A DNA stretch of 64,000 nt, from NCBI RefSeq assembly GCF_003268775.1, contig NZ_QLSU01000012.1:186001-250000 (forward strand), written 5' to 3'. This stretch comes from Paraburkholderia unamae. Lineage in GTDB: Bacteria > Pseudomonadota > Gammaproteobacteria > Burkholderiales > Burkholderiaceae. The first letter of the stretch is position 1. Every line of letters begins with the position of its first letter. Shown here one piece after another: positions 50,934 to 59,793 of this stretch. A model generated the notes under the pieces. The model searched no databases. It was not told the origin of the DNA and saw only the letters and a list, made by a program, of their open reading frames with translations. The translations under genes were made by a program, and so were the position numbers.

Positions 50934-51896
50934 ATGAGCACCGTCGCTTTGCCCGCGCGCCGCGCGCCCGACTTCCAGGCCGTCCTCCTGATGGTCGTGA
51001 TTTGTGCGATCTGGGGCTTTCAGCAGGTCGCGATCAAGACCGCCAACGCGTCGGTGCCGCCCGTTTTCCAGGCGGGCCTGCGTTCGGCCATCGCCGCTTT
51101 GCTCGTGTGGGGCTGGGCGCGCGCTCGCGGCATGCCGCTCTTTCGCGCGGACGGCACGCTCGCCGCGGGGGTGCTCGCGGGCGGGCTGTTCGCGGCGGAA
51201 TTCGTCTGCATCTTCGTCGGCCTCACGATGACGAGCGCCTCGCGCATGGCCGTCTTTCTCTACACCGCGCCGTGTTTCACCGCGCTCGGGCTGCACTGGT
51301 TCACGCCCGGCGAGCGCATGCGTCGCACGCAGTGGATCGGCGTGACGGTGGCGTTTCTCGGCATGGCCCTCGCTTTCGCCGATGGTTTCGCGCGCAAGGG
51401 TACGTCCGGCGACACGCACGCGATGCTGATCGGCCTCGCGGGCGACGGGCTCGGCGTGCTCGGCGGCCTGGTCTGGGCGGCGACCACGGTGATCGTGCGC
51501 TCCACCCCGCTTGCGCATGTGAGCGCGAGCAAGGTGCTCTTTTATCAGCTTGCGGTTTCGGGGGTGGCGCTGCTCGCGCTCGCGGCGGGCATCGGCCAGA
51601 TGGAAATGCACGCGGTCACGCCGCTCGCCATCTTGAGCCTCGGCTATCAGGCCGTAGTGGTGGCGTTCGTGAGCTATCTGACGTGGTTCTGGCTGCTCAC
51701 GCGCTATATGGCGTCGCGGCTTTCCGTTTTCTCATTTCTCACGCCGCTCTTTGGCGTCACGTTCGGCGTGGCGTTGCTGGGCGAGTCGTTCAGCAGCCGC
51801 TTCCTCGCGGCCGCCTTGCTCGTGCTCGCCGGCATCGCGCTCGTGAACGCGCCAGCGAAGGTACCAGCAAAGGTACCAGCGAAGCGGCGCACCTGA
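50934..51896 (+). CDS. EamA-family (DMT) transporter
   Basis: 320 residues with ten predicted membrane helices in two EamA repeats: first half VVICAIWGFQQVAIKTAN, FVGLTMTSASRMAVFLYTAP; second half GLVWAATTVIVRSTPL, YLTWFWLLTRYMASRLSVFSFLTPLFGVTFGVALLGE. DMT proteins of this type usually export amino acids or other metabolites; the substrate is unknown. The end KVPAKVPAKR is encoded by a tandem 12-base repeat. It converges with rsmA with 19 bases between stops. Confidence 0.88.
   Translation: MSTVALPARRAPDFQAVLLMVVICAIWGFQQVAIKTANASVPPVFQAGLRSAIAALLVWGWARARGMPLFRADGTLAAGVLAGGLFAAEFVCIFVGLTMTSASRMAVFLYTAPCFTALGLHWFTPGERMRRTQWIGVTVAFLGMALAFADGFARKGTSGDTHAMLIGLAGDGLGVLGGLVWAATTVIVRSTPLAHVSASKVLFYQLAVSGVALLALAAGIGQMEMHAVTPLAILSLGYQAVVVAFVSYLTWFWLLTRYMASRLSVFSFLTPLFGVTFGVALLGESFSSRFLAAALLVLAGIALVNAPAKVPAKVPAKRRT
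51858..51881 (+). repeat. Tandem 12-base repeat at the end of the EamA gene
   Basis: Two copies of AAGGTACCAGC plus A or G (51858-51869 and 51870-51881), reading KVPA twice. Copy number could vary between strains by slippage without breaking the frame. Confidence 0.6.
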
Positions 51897-51915
51897 CGCC
51901 GCCTCACCCGCTCTC

Positions 51916-52743
51916 TCAAGCGCCGCTCGCGCCTTCCAGCGCCTGCGCGAGACTCACGTATTCCTCAACCGGCACTTCTTCGGCGCGGCGCGCCAGGTCG
52001 AAGCCGAGCGCGTCGAAGTCGAGACGATCGCGATAATCGCCCAGCGTGTTGCGCAGCATCTTGCGGCGCTGCGAGAACGCGGCCGTCACGAGTTCGCCGA
52101 GCACGGCCTGATTCACCTTCGGCAGTTCGTGCGGCGCGAACGGAATCATGCGCACGATAGCCGAGTCCACCTTGGGCGGCGGCTGGAACGATTCGGGCGG
52201 CACGTCGAGCATCTTGTCCATCACATAGCGATACTGAAGCATCACCGTGAGGCGGCTAAAGTCCTTGCTGCCCGGCTCCGCCACCATGCGTTCGACCACT
52301 TCGTTCTGCAACATGAAGTGCTGGTCGATCACACGGTCGGCGAACGTGGCGAGATGAAACAGCAGCGGGCTCGAAATGTTGTACGGCAGGTTGCCGACAA
52401 TGCGCAGCGTGGGCTTTTCGCCGGGCGCCGCAAGCGAGCCGAAGTCGAACTTGAGCGCGTCGCCCGCATGGAGTTCGAGCAACGGGCCAAACTTCTTCGT
52501 GAGGCGCGCGATCAGGTCGCGGTCCAGTTCGACCGCGTGCAGCGGCGACTCGGGCGTGGCGAGGCGCTCGATGAGCGGTCCGGTGAGCGCGCCGAGACCC
52601 GGCCCGATTTCGACCATGCGCTCGCCGCGCTGCGGACGAATGACGTCGACGATCGAATCGATCACGCCCGTGTCGACGAGGAAGTTCTGGCCGAAGCGCT
52701 TGCGCGCGAAGTGGCCCTGGTGCTGTCTGCTGCTATTGGACAT
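51916..52743 (-). CDS. rsmA: 16S rRNA (adenine1518/1519-N6) dimethyltransferase
   Basis: 275 residues. It dimethylates A1518 and A1519 in 16S rRNA late in 30S assembly. KRFGQNFLVDTGVI at the start, VEIGPGLGALTGPLIE (SAM loop) and NLPYNISSPLLFHLA (NLPY, target-adenine motif) are diagnostic. I chose the ATG at 52743; the frame's first codon is a TTG at 52758 without a ribosome-binding site. It follows pdxA after 15 bases in the lptD-surA-pdxA-rsmA order. Confidence 0.97.
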   Translation of the reverse strand: MSNSSRQHQGHFARKRFGQNFLVDTGVIDSIVDVIRPQRGERMVEIGPGLGALTGPLIERLATPESPLHAVELDRDLIARLTKKFGPLLELHAGDALKFDFGSLAAPGEKPTLRIVGNLPYNISSPLLFHLATFADRVIDQHFMLQNEVVERMVAEPGSKDFSRLTVMLQYRYVMDKMLDVPPESFQPPPKVDSAIVRMIPFAPHELPKVNQAVLGELVTAAFSQRRKMLRNTLGDYRDRLDFDALGFDLARRAEEVPVEEYVSLAQALEGASGA

Positions 52744-52758
52744 CTTGTCTGGAATCAA

Positions 52759-53781
52759 TCAGATAGCGCGCCGGTGGCGCGCCATCGAAACGGCGGTGTC
52801 GAGGGCGGCGATCAGGCTGCCCGCGTCGGCGCGGCCGGTGCCGGCGAGGTCGAGTGCGGTGCCATGATCGACCGAGGTGCGCACGATCGGCAAGCCAAGC
52901 GTCACGTTGATGCCTTCGCCGAACGTCGCGTATTTCAGGACCGGCAGGCCCTGGTCGTGGAACATCGCCAGCACGCAGTCCGCGTCCTTGAGGTAGCGCG
53001 GCTGGAACAGCGTGTCGGCGGGATACGGGCCGCGTGCGTCGATGCCTTGCGCGGCGGCGGCGGCCAGCGCCGGGGAAATCACGTCGATTTCTTCGCGGCC
53101 CAGGTAACCGTTCTCGCCCGCGTGCGGGTTGAGGCCGGTCACGAGAATGCGCGGCAGCGGCACGCCGAAATGATGGCGCAGATCATGGTCGATGATGCGC
53201 AGGGTTTCGACAAGGCTTTCGACCGTGAGCGCCGCCGAAACGTCCTTGAGCGGCAGATGCGTGGTGGCGAGCGCCACGCGCAGCGGCCGCGCGCCAGTGC
53301 CCGCCAGCATCATGACCACACGCGGCGTATGCGTGCGTTCGGCGAGGTATTCGGTGTGGCCGGTGAAGGGCACGCCGGCGTCGTTGATGGTGCTCTTTTG
53401 CAGCGGCGCGGTGACGATCGCGTCGAACTCGCCTGCCAGTGCGCCGTCGATGGCGCGGTCGAGCAGCGCAAGCACGTAGCGGCCGTTTGCGGCGTCGAGC
53501 TTGCCCGGCTTCGCGGGCGTCGCGAGCGCGACATGTTCGACCTGCACGGGCTGGTTCGCCAGCACGGCGCTCCAGTCAACGTGCGCGGCTTGCGCGCGGG
53601 CTTCGATCAGCGCGCTGTCACCGAGCACGACGAACTGTGCGTCGGGCCAGTGCGCCGAAGCGCCCGCCAGCGCGGCGGCGCTCAGCTCGGGGCCGACGCC
53701 GGCCGGCTCGCCGGTGGTGATGGCGATGCGAATCGGGCCCGCCTTCCGCGGAGCCGGCGACGACGATGCGGAGGCGTTCAT
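52759..53781 (-). CDS. pdxA: 4-hydroxythreonine-4-phosphate dehydrogenase
   Basis: 340 residues. This NAD-dependent enzyme of pyridoxal phosphate synthesis has TTGEPAGVGPELSA at the N-terminus, PFTGHTEYLAERT, and the metal-binding GLNPHAGENGYLGREEIDVI and HDQGLPVLKY. About 16 polar residues precede the domain. It lies 23 bases downstream of surA, in the order lptD, surA, pdxA, rsmA that is shared with E. coli. Confidence 0.97.
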   Translation of the reverse strand: MNASASSSPAPRKAGPIRIAITTGEPAGVGPELSAAALAGASAHWPDAQFVVLGDSALIEARAQAAHVDWSAVLANQPVQVEHVALATPAKPGKLDAANGRYVLALLDRAIDGALAGEFDAIVTAPLQKSTINDAGVPFTGHTEYLAERTHTPRVVMMLAGTGARPLRVALATTHLPLKDVSAALTVESLVETLRIIDHDLRHHFGVPLPRILVTGLNPHAGENGYLGREEIDVISPALAAAAAQGIDARGPYPADTLFQPRYLKDADCVLAMFHDQGLPVLKYATFGEGINVTLGLPIVRTSVDHGTALDLAGTGRADAGSLIAALDTAVSMARHRRAI

Positions 53782-53804
53782 GGCTCGAATCCTTGGCTGG
53801 GCGC

Positions 53805-55163
53805 TCAGTTGTGCGGCGGCGTCATGCCCGCGATCTTATAGCTGACGTAGGCGCTGTCGCGCAACTGGCGCAGCCAGTCGGCGTAAGCCTGCTCAGCCTT
53901 GCGCTGACCGATGGCCTGGCGCGCGAGCTCCATCTGCTGGGCGATCGAGCCTTCGGCGTCGCGGCGGCCCAGCACCTGGATCAGGTGGTAGCCGTACTCG
54001 GTGCGCACCGGTTCGCTCAACTGGCCGTCCTGGAGCGTGTTCATGGCGCGCTCGAATTCAGGCACCGTTTCACCCGGACTGATCCAGCCGAGGTCGCCGC
54101 CCTGCGAGGCCGAACCGTCCTGCGAATAGGTGCGCGCGAACTTGGCGAAGTCGCCGCCCGCTCCGATTTCCTGGCGGATTTCGAGCAGCTTCTGGCGTGC
54201 CTGCGGTTCGGACATGCCGTCGCCCACGCGCAGCAGAATGTGGCGCACGTGCGTTTGCACGAGCTTCGGCGCATCGGCTGCCGTGCCCTGGCCCTGGCGG
54301 CGCTCGACGAGACGTACGATCTCGAAACCGTCGTTGGTGCGGATGACCGTGGGGTTCACCTCGCCCGGACGCAGCGTGGCCGCGGCGGTCACGAACTCGG
54401 GCGGCAGCTTCGACGGCGGCAGGAAGCCCATGTCGCCGCCCTTGGTCGCGTCGCTCGCCTGTGAGTTCGACTTCGCGAGGCTCGCGAACTTGCTGCCCGA
54501 CTGCGCCTCCTTGAGCAGCGCGTTGGCCTTCGCCTGCGCGGCTTCGATGTCGGTTTCCGAGGCGTTCAGCGGCGCCTTGAGGAAGATGTGCTCGAAGTGC
54601 AGGTCGTTGCTCTGGCCCGCGTTCGGTCCGCGCTGGCTCGCGATGTAGTTCGCGACTTCGGCGTCGGACACCGTGACCTTGCTGTCCACTTCCTTCTCAC
54701 GCAGCTTCGAGAGCGTGAGTTCGGTGCGCGCGTCCCGCATGAAGGTGGTCCAGGGCACGCCCGCCGCCTCGATGCGCGAGCGGTAGCTCGCGAGATCCAT
54801 GCCGTTCGCCTGCGCGAGGCGCTCGAGCGTGCGGTTCACGGCGGCGTCGTCGACGGTGATGCCGTCTTCCTTGGCCTTCTGGAGCTGGATGCGCTCCAGC
54901 ACCATCTGGTTGAGCACCTGCGCGCGCAGCTGGTCCATCGGCGGGACCGGCGCGTTCTGCTGCTGGAGACGATGCGAGATGAGTTCGACACGGCCGTCGA
55001 GCTCGCGCTGCGTGATGACGCCGTCATTGACGACTGCGGCGATCGTGTCGACTGTCTGGCCGCTGCCGCCAGGAAGCCCTTGTGCTTGCGCCGGCGCGAC
55101 CGGCAACACGAATGCGACGGCGAAGAGACTCGCAGCGTACGCTGCCAGGCGAAGCTTTTTCAT
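53805..55163 (-). CDS. surA: Periplasmic chaperone SurA
   Basis: 452 residues. It guides outer-membrane proteins, including LptD, to the BAM complex. A Sec signal (AAYAASLFAVAFVLPVAPAQA, cleavage after AQA) precedes the N-domain (VDTIAAVVNDGVITQRELDGRVE) and two parvulin PPIase domains (about 190-290 with GGDMGFLPPSKLP, and about 305-405 with GGDLGWISPGE). The ATG at 55163 has GGGAAT upstream; the frame's earlier start is shadow. It follows lptD after 109 bases. Confidence 0.96.
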   Translation of the reverse strand: MKKLRLAAYAASLFAVAFVLPVAPAQAQGLPGGSGQTVDTIAAVVNDGVITQRELDGRVELISHRLQQQNAPVPPMDQLRAQVLNQMVLERIQLQKAKEDGITVDDAAVNRTLERLAQANGMDLASYRSRIEAAGVPWTTFMRDARTELTLSKLREKEVDSKVTVSDAEVANYIASQRGPNAGQSNDLHFEHIFLKAPLNASETDIEAAQAKANALLKEAQSGSKFASLAKSNSQASDATKGGDMGFLPPSKLPPEFVTAAATLRPGEVNPTVIRTNDGFEIVRLVERRQGQGTAADAPKLVQTHVRHILLRVGDGMSEPQARQKLLEIRQEIGAGGDFAKFARTYSQDGSASQGGDLGWISPGETVPEFERAMNTLQDGQLSEPVRTEYGYHLIQVLGRRDAEGSIAQQMELARQAIGQRKAEQAYADWLRQLRDSAYVSYKIAGMTPPHN

Positions 55164-55272
55164 GATTCCCACAGATACTCCAATGTTGGCGGGCACGCTT
55201 CGCCCGTCTCTATGCAACTCACACCGCGTTGCCCCAAGGCGCCTTTTCAGGAAAAGCACGCCGGATCACGCG

Positions 55273-57657
55273 TTATTGATAATCGGTGAAGCGCGACGGC
55301 GACGGAGCCTGCCCCGGCAGCTGCGTATACCCCGGCACGCTGGCCTTGAACGCCGCCACCAGCCCGTTGTCGACGTTCGACAGCCCCTTGAGCGTGAGCT
55401 GCGCGAGAAAGCGCGTGGCCGAATTCGGCAAACCCGACGTATTCACGCCGTTCGCATAGCGCTGCAAGCCAACGCCGAGCACCCAGCAGTCCGCGTCGTA
55501 CTGCATGCCAACCAGGCCGTCGACAACCCGGTGGCCGTTCAGATCGTAGTTGAAGCGGCCCACGGCGTACACCCGGTGCGACAACGGCCATTGAGCCGAG
55601 ATCAGAACCTGGTTGATCGGCGTGTAGTCGAGCGTGGTGTTCGCGCGCGTGTAGCGGTAGGCCACGTTCAACACCCGGCTCGGTCCCGGGCTGTACCCGA
55701 AACCGATGCTCGCCTTCGTGAGCTGGTTGTTGTCGGCATTATATTGGAACGCCGTTTCCGAAGCGAAACCGCCCCCGATCTTCAGCGACGCGCCCGCGAT
55801 CAGGTCCGAATGCGTCGCCTGCTCGGTCGTCTCGCCCGGCAAGAGCGTGACGCGCTGGTCCTGGAAGTAGTACTGCTGCGCGATCACGAAGCGCGCGCGT
55901 TCGTCGCCCGTCGCCGGGTCGATGAAGCGCGTGGTCAGTGCGGCCGTGATGCGGTTCGCGTCGGCGATGCGGTCGTTGCCAACGAAGGTGTTCGGCGTGA
56001 AGATTTCCGCGAGACCGAAGTCCGACTCGGCCGTGTCGAAAAGGGGCGCGAACTGCTGGTTGCGGTACGGCGTGTACACGTAGTACAGGCGCGGTTCCAG
56101 CGTCTGGATGTAATCCTGACCGAACAGATGCACCGAGCGGTCGAACACGAGGCCCGTGTCGAAGCTGAAGGTCGGGATCGATTCGGTGAAACTCTTCGGC
56201 GTGCCGGCCGGCGAACCGAAGGTCGACCCCGGCGTGCCGATGTTGCTCAGGTTGTACGACGCGAAGTGCCACTGCACCTTCGGCGTGACGAAATAACCCG
56301 GCCCCATCAACGAGTACGACACGTACGGGTTGAAGACGACGCGGTCGCCTTCGGTCGCGTTGTCTTCCGTGATGCGGAAGCGCGAGTAGTCCGCTTCCAT
56401 GCCGTAGTCGAAGCCGCCGACGTTGTACTTCGCGTACTTCACGTTCAACTGCGGCTCGCGGCCGTACGGCGGCGTGGACGACTCGACCGTCTGCCAGTGC
56501 TGGTAGCGGCCCAGCACGGACCACGGTCCGTTGTTGTACGTGAGGCCGGCTTCCTGCTGATACAGCGTCTGCGTGCCGTTCAGGAACTGGTTGGCCGGCG
56601 ACGACAGGTCCGACGGATAGGTGTTGTCCGAGACCTTGTTGTAGTAGATGTACCCGCCGAACCCGTTGCCGAAGTTCTGGTTGTGCTGGATGAACAGCGC
56701 ATAGCGGTTCGTCTTCGTGATCGCGTCGTCGGGCAGGAAGGTGCCGGTGATCGATCCCGAGTAGTTCGTCGAGAGATACCGGTAGTTGCCCTGCAAGAAC
56801 ACGCCCCGCTTCGAGATGATCTCGGGCGTGAACGTGAAGTCGCGATTCGGCGCGATGTTGAAGTAATACGGCAGCGAGATTTCGTAGCCGTTCGTCGAAC
56901 TGATCGAGAACGTGGGCGGCAGGATACCGCTGCGCCGGTCGCCCGAGAGCGGGAACGACAGCCACGGGCTCGCGAAGACCGGCACGTTCTGGAAGAACAG
57001 CACGGCGTTGTGCGCGACGCCTTCGTCGCTGCCCGTGTCGAAATCGAACTCGCTACCCTTGATGTACCACGCCGGATTGGTCGAGCACTGGCACGCGGTA
57101 TAGGTGCCGTTCGTGAGCACCGAGCGCTCGCTGTCCAGCAGGTCGGCGCGCGCGGCGCTGCCCGAGCCGCCCGTGACCGTGAAATGGTATTTCGGCGCGG
57201 GCATGAAGCCCTCGTTCGCCTCCACCTTCAGGTGCGCCTCGGGCCCCGCAAACGTCGTGCCGTTCTGCGAAACCACGACATGGCCATACGCATTGGCCAT
57301 GTCGGTGTCCTGGTCGTAGTGCAGGGCGTCGCCCGTGACCACGTTCGTACCCTGGCGCAACTGCGCCGCGCCGCGCACCGCGAGGTCGGTGTCCGCCGTG
57401 CCGGTGGTCGAATCGCCGAGCACGAAGGTCGCCGGGTGCTGGCCCGGCGCGTTGGGGTGATCCTCGAGTTGCGGCGCGAGCCACAGGCTCCACGGGCCGT
57501 CCAGCGGCTGGGGCTGCGCGGCCGCGCCGGAGAGCTGGGCGTGCGCAAGCACGGGCACCAGACCCGGTACGGCCATGAGTGCCGCGATGAGCCGCCGCTT
57601 GCCCGGCACGCCGTCGTCACTGTTGGAGATCGTCTGGAAAAACTGTCTGGGCGGCAT
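55273..57657 (-). CDS. lptD: LPS-assembly protein LptD
   Basis: 794 residues: signal peptide, an N-terminal OstA-like jellyroll (about 85-220; GDALHYDQDTDMANAYGHVVV) and a C-terminal beta-barrel of alternating aromatic strands ending in ASPWLSFP... PSPSRFTDYQ. With LptE it inserts LPS into the outer leaflet. Cysteines lie in TACQCSTN and in the late DADCW, so only one late Cys is available for the inter-domain disulfide that E. coli makes twice. I chose the ATG at 57657 (MPPRQFFQ); a GTG at 57759 is in frame but not family-like. Confidence 0.95.
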   Translation of the reverse strand: MPPRQFFQTISNSDDGVPGKRRLIAALMAVPGLVPVLAHAQLSGAAAQPQPLDGPWSLWLAPQLEDHPNAPGQHPATFVLGDSTTGTADTDLAVRGAAQLRQGTNVVTGDALHYDQDTDMANAYGHVVVSQNGTTFAGPEAHLKVEANEGFMPAPKYHFTVTGGSGSAARADLLDSERSVLTNGTYTACQCSTNPAWYIKGSEFDFDTGSDEGVAHNAVLFFQNVPVFASPWLSFPLSGDRRSGILPPTFSISSTNGYEISLPYYFNIAPNRDFTFTPEIISKRGVFLQGNYRYLSTNYSGSITGTFLPDDAITKTNRYALFIQHNQNFGNGFGGYIYYNKVSDNTYPSDLSSPANQFLNGTQTLYQQEAGLTYNNGPWSVLGRYQHWQTVESSTPPYGREPQLNVKYAKYNVGGFDYGMEADYSRFRITEDNATEGDRVVFNPYVSYSLMGPGYFVTPKVQWHFASYNLSNIGTPGSTFGSPAGTPKSFTESIPTFSFDTGLVFDRSVHLFGQDYIQTLEPRLYYVYTPYRNQQFAPLFDTAESDFGLAEIFTPNTFVGNDRIADANRITAALTTRFIDPATGDERARFVIAQQYYFQDQRVTLLPGETTEQATHSDLIAGASLKIGGGFASETAFQYNADNNQLTKASIGFGYSPGPSRVLNVAYRYTRANTTLDYTPINQVLISAQWPLSHRVYAVGRFNYDLNGHRVVDGLVGMQYDADCWVLGVGLQRYANGVNTSGLPNSATRFLAQLTLKGLSNVDNGLVAAFKASVPGYTQLPGQAPSPSRFTDYQ

Positions 57658-57903
57658 GTATGGTTTTGGCGAATCGGCCCGGCCGCCTGCCCTCTGCACG
57701 ATGGTGGCCCGCCAGCGCGCCCGCCTCCCGATGAACCGGATCGAGGCCGGGCTGCACACAATTAATTACAATTCATCGGACGATGGACCGGCGATGAATG
57801 CGGCGAGTGAACCGTCATGCGGGCTTTGGCGCGAGTCGCGTCAAAAAAGTCGTGGGGTATTATATGGCAAGACGTTGATCCACTGATTTTGCCTCTGGCT
57901 TTC

Positions 57904-58977
57904 ATGACCTTTTCCGCCGCGCATTCCTCCACCGATTCCCCCGCCGGGCCCCCAGCCGACAAGCGTCGCGACCTGCTCGCCGCCTGGCTCGGCAGCCACG
58001 CCGAACGCTACGCCCTGAGCCTCGACACGCTCGCTGCGGCCTCCGCCGACGCGAGCTTTCGCCGCTACTTCCGCCTGTCGAGCGCGGGCGAGCACGGCGC
58101 GACGCTGATCGCCGTCGACGCCCCGCCGCCCGAGAAGTGCCGCGAATTCGCCCAGGTCGCGCAGTTGCTCGACGCGGCCGGCGTGCATGTGCCCCGCGTG
58201 CTGGAAGTCGATTTCGACGCGGGCTTCATGCTCGTGACCGATCTGGGCACCGCGCCCTATCTGAAAACGCTCCAGCAAAGCGGTCCCGGCCCGCGCTCGC
58301 GCGAGCTGATGCGCGACGCGCTCGACGCGCTGATCCGCTGGCAACTGAGTACGCGCGAAGGCGTGCTGCCCGCGTTCGACGAAACCTTCATGCACCGCGA
58401 GATGGAGCTGATGCCCGAGTGGTATCTGGAGCGCCATCTCGGCCGCAAGGTGGACGAGGCCACGCGCGGCATGCTCGACCGCACCTTCGCCCTGCTCGTG
58501 GCGAGCGCGCGCGCGCAGCCGCAAAGCTTCATGCTGCGCGACTTCATGCCCCGCAACCTGATGATCGCAACGCCCAACCCCGGCGTGCTCGACTTCCAGG
58601 ACGCCGTGTACGGCCCGATCACCTACGACGTCGTCTCGCTGCTGCGCGACGCGTTCCTGACCTGGGACGAGGAGTTCGAGCTCGACTGCTTCGCGCACTA
58701 CTGGGAGCGCGCGAAGAAGGCGGGCCTGCCCGTCGATGCCGATTTCGGCGAGTTCTATCGCCAGCTCGAATGGATGGGCTTGCAGCGCCACATCAAGGTG
58801 CTCGGCCTCTTTTGCCGCATCAACTATCGCGACGGCAAGCCGCACTACATGGACGACCTGCCGCGCTTTCTCGGCTACGCGAGCAAGGTCGCGCACCGCT
58901 ATCGACCGCTCGTGCCGTTCGCGCGGCTCATCGACGACCTGCAAGGCAGCGCCGTCGAAGTCGGTTACACGTTCTGA
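57904..58977 (+). CDS. amgK: N-acetylmuramate/N-acetylglucosamine kinase AmgK
   Basis: 357 residues, aminoglycoside-phosphotransferase fold. It phosphorylates MurNAc and GlcNAc at C1 in the peptidoglycan-recycling bypass that avoids de novo UDP-MurNAc and gives fosfomycin tolerance. The catalytic loop reads LRDFMPRNLM with Asp213 and Asn218; a Leu stands where many relatives have His. The metal Asp is in LDFQDAVYGP. It is divergent from lptD with a 246-base AT-containing gap, and it is followed after 11 bases by murU, the next enzyme. The ATG at 57904 fits the family. Confidence 0.92.
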   Translation: MTFSAAHSSTDSPAGPPADKRRDLLAAWLGSHAERYALSLDTLAAASADASFRRYFRLSSAGEHGATLIAVDAPPPEKCREFAQVAQLLDAAGVHVPRVLEVDFDAGFMLVTDLGTAPYLKTLQQSGPGPRSRELMRDALDALIRWQLSTREGVLPAFDETFMHREMELMPEWYLERHLGRKVDEATRGMLDRTFALLVASARAQPQSFMLRDFMPRNLMIATPNPGVLDFQDAVYGPITYDVVSLLRDAFLTWDEEFELDCFAHYWERAKKAGLPVDADFGEFYRQLEWMGLQRHIKVLGLFCRINYRDGKPHYMDDLPRFLGYASKVAHRYRPLVPFARLIDDLQGSAVEVGYTF

Positions 58978-58988
58978 GCCGGGCTGCC

Positions 58989-59750
58989 ATGACCCCATCG
59001 AATCACGCGCCGGCAACGGCGAGGGCCGGCAGCGGCCGCACCGCGATGATCTTCGCCGCCGGACGCGGCGAGCGCATGCGCCCGCTCACCGACACCTGCC
59101 CGAAGCCGCTCCTCGAAGCGGGCGGCAAACCGCTCATCGTCTGGCAGATCGAGCGGCTCGCCGCGTCGGGCTACACACGCATCGTCATCAACCACGCATG
59201 GCTTGGCGCGCAGATCGAAGCCGCGCTCGGCAACGGTTCGCGCTTTGGCGTGACGCTGCACTATTCGCCCGAGCACGACGCGCTCGAAACGGCGGGCGGC
59301 ATTGCGCAGGCGCTGCCGCTCATCGAGTCGAACGGCGTACCCGAAGTATTTCTCGCGGTGAGCGGCGACGTCTACAGCGCCTACGATTTCGCACGCCTGA
59401 AAGCGCGCGCCCAGACGCTCGCGGCGCAGGCCGAGCCCGGCATGCATCTCGTGATGGTGCCGAATCCGCCGTTTCATCCGAACGGCGACTTCGCGCTGAA
59501 CGCTGAAGGGTTGCTCTCGCTCGAAGGCGCGCCGCGCTACACGTTCGGCAATATCGGCCTTTATGACACGCGCATGTTCCGCGACCTCGCGCCCGGCACG
59601 AAGCGCGCGCTCACGCCGTACTATCGCGAGTCCATCGCGCAGGGGCGCGCGAGCGGCGAGCTGTACGAAGGCGCCTGGGAAAACGTCGGCACGCCCGCGC
59701 AACTCGAAGCGCTCGACACCGCCTTGCGCGGCGCCGCCCGCCACGGCTGA
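58989..59750 (+). CDS. murU: N-acetylmuramate alpha-1-phosphate uridylyltransferase MurU
   Basis: 253 residues, sugar-nucleotidyltransferase fold: IFAAGRGERMRPLTDTCPKPLLEAGG carries the pyrophosphorylase signature and catalytic Lys, and AVSGDVYSAYDF the metal Asp. It turns MurNAc-1-P and UTP into UDP-MurNAc. The pair amgK-murU recovers cell-wall sugar directly. About 17 extra residues precede the domain. It converges with an ABC transporter gene, with 43 bases between stops. Confidence 0.94.
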   Translation: MTPSNHAPATARAGSGRTAMIFAAGRGERMRPLTDTCPKPLLEAGGKPLIVWQIERLAASGYTRIVINHAWLGAQIEAALGNGSRFGVTLHYSPEHDALETAGGIAQALPLIESNGVPEVFLAVSGDVYSAYDFARLKARAQTLAAQAEPGMHLVMVPNPPFHPNGDFALNAEGLLSLEGAPRYTFGNIGLYDTRMFRDLAPGTKRALTPYYRESIAQGRASGELYEGAWENVGTPAQLEALDTALRGAARHG

Positions 59751-59793
59751 AACGCGCCGTACGCACGCCGGCCTGCGCTCGGCGCGGCGCGCA

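Noticed and set aside
54799..57765. 988-codon plus-strand open frame opposite lptD and surA
   Set aside because: Translation is dominated by Arg, Val, His and Ala without domains or a start signal. It is a GC-rich antisense shadow of lptD, whose own protein has clear family motifs.
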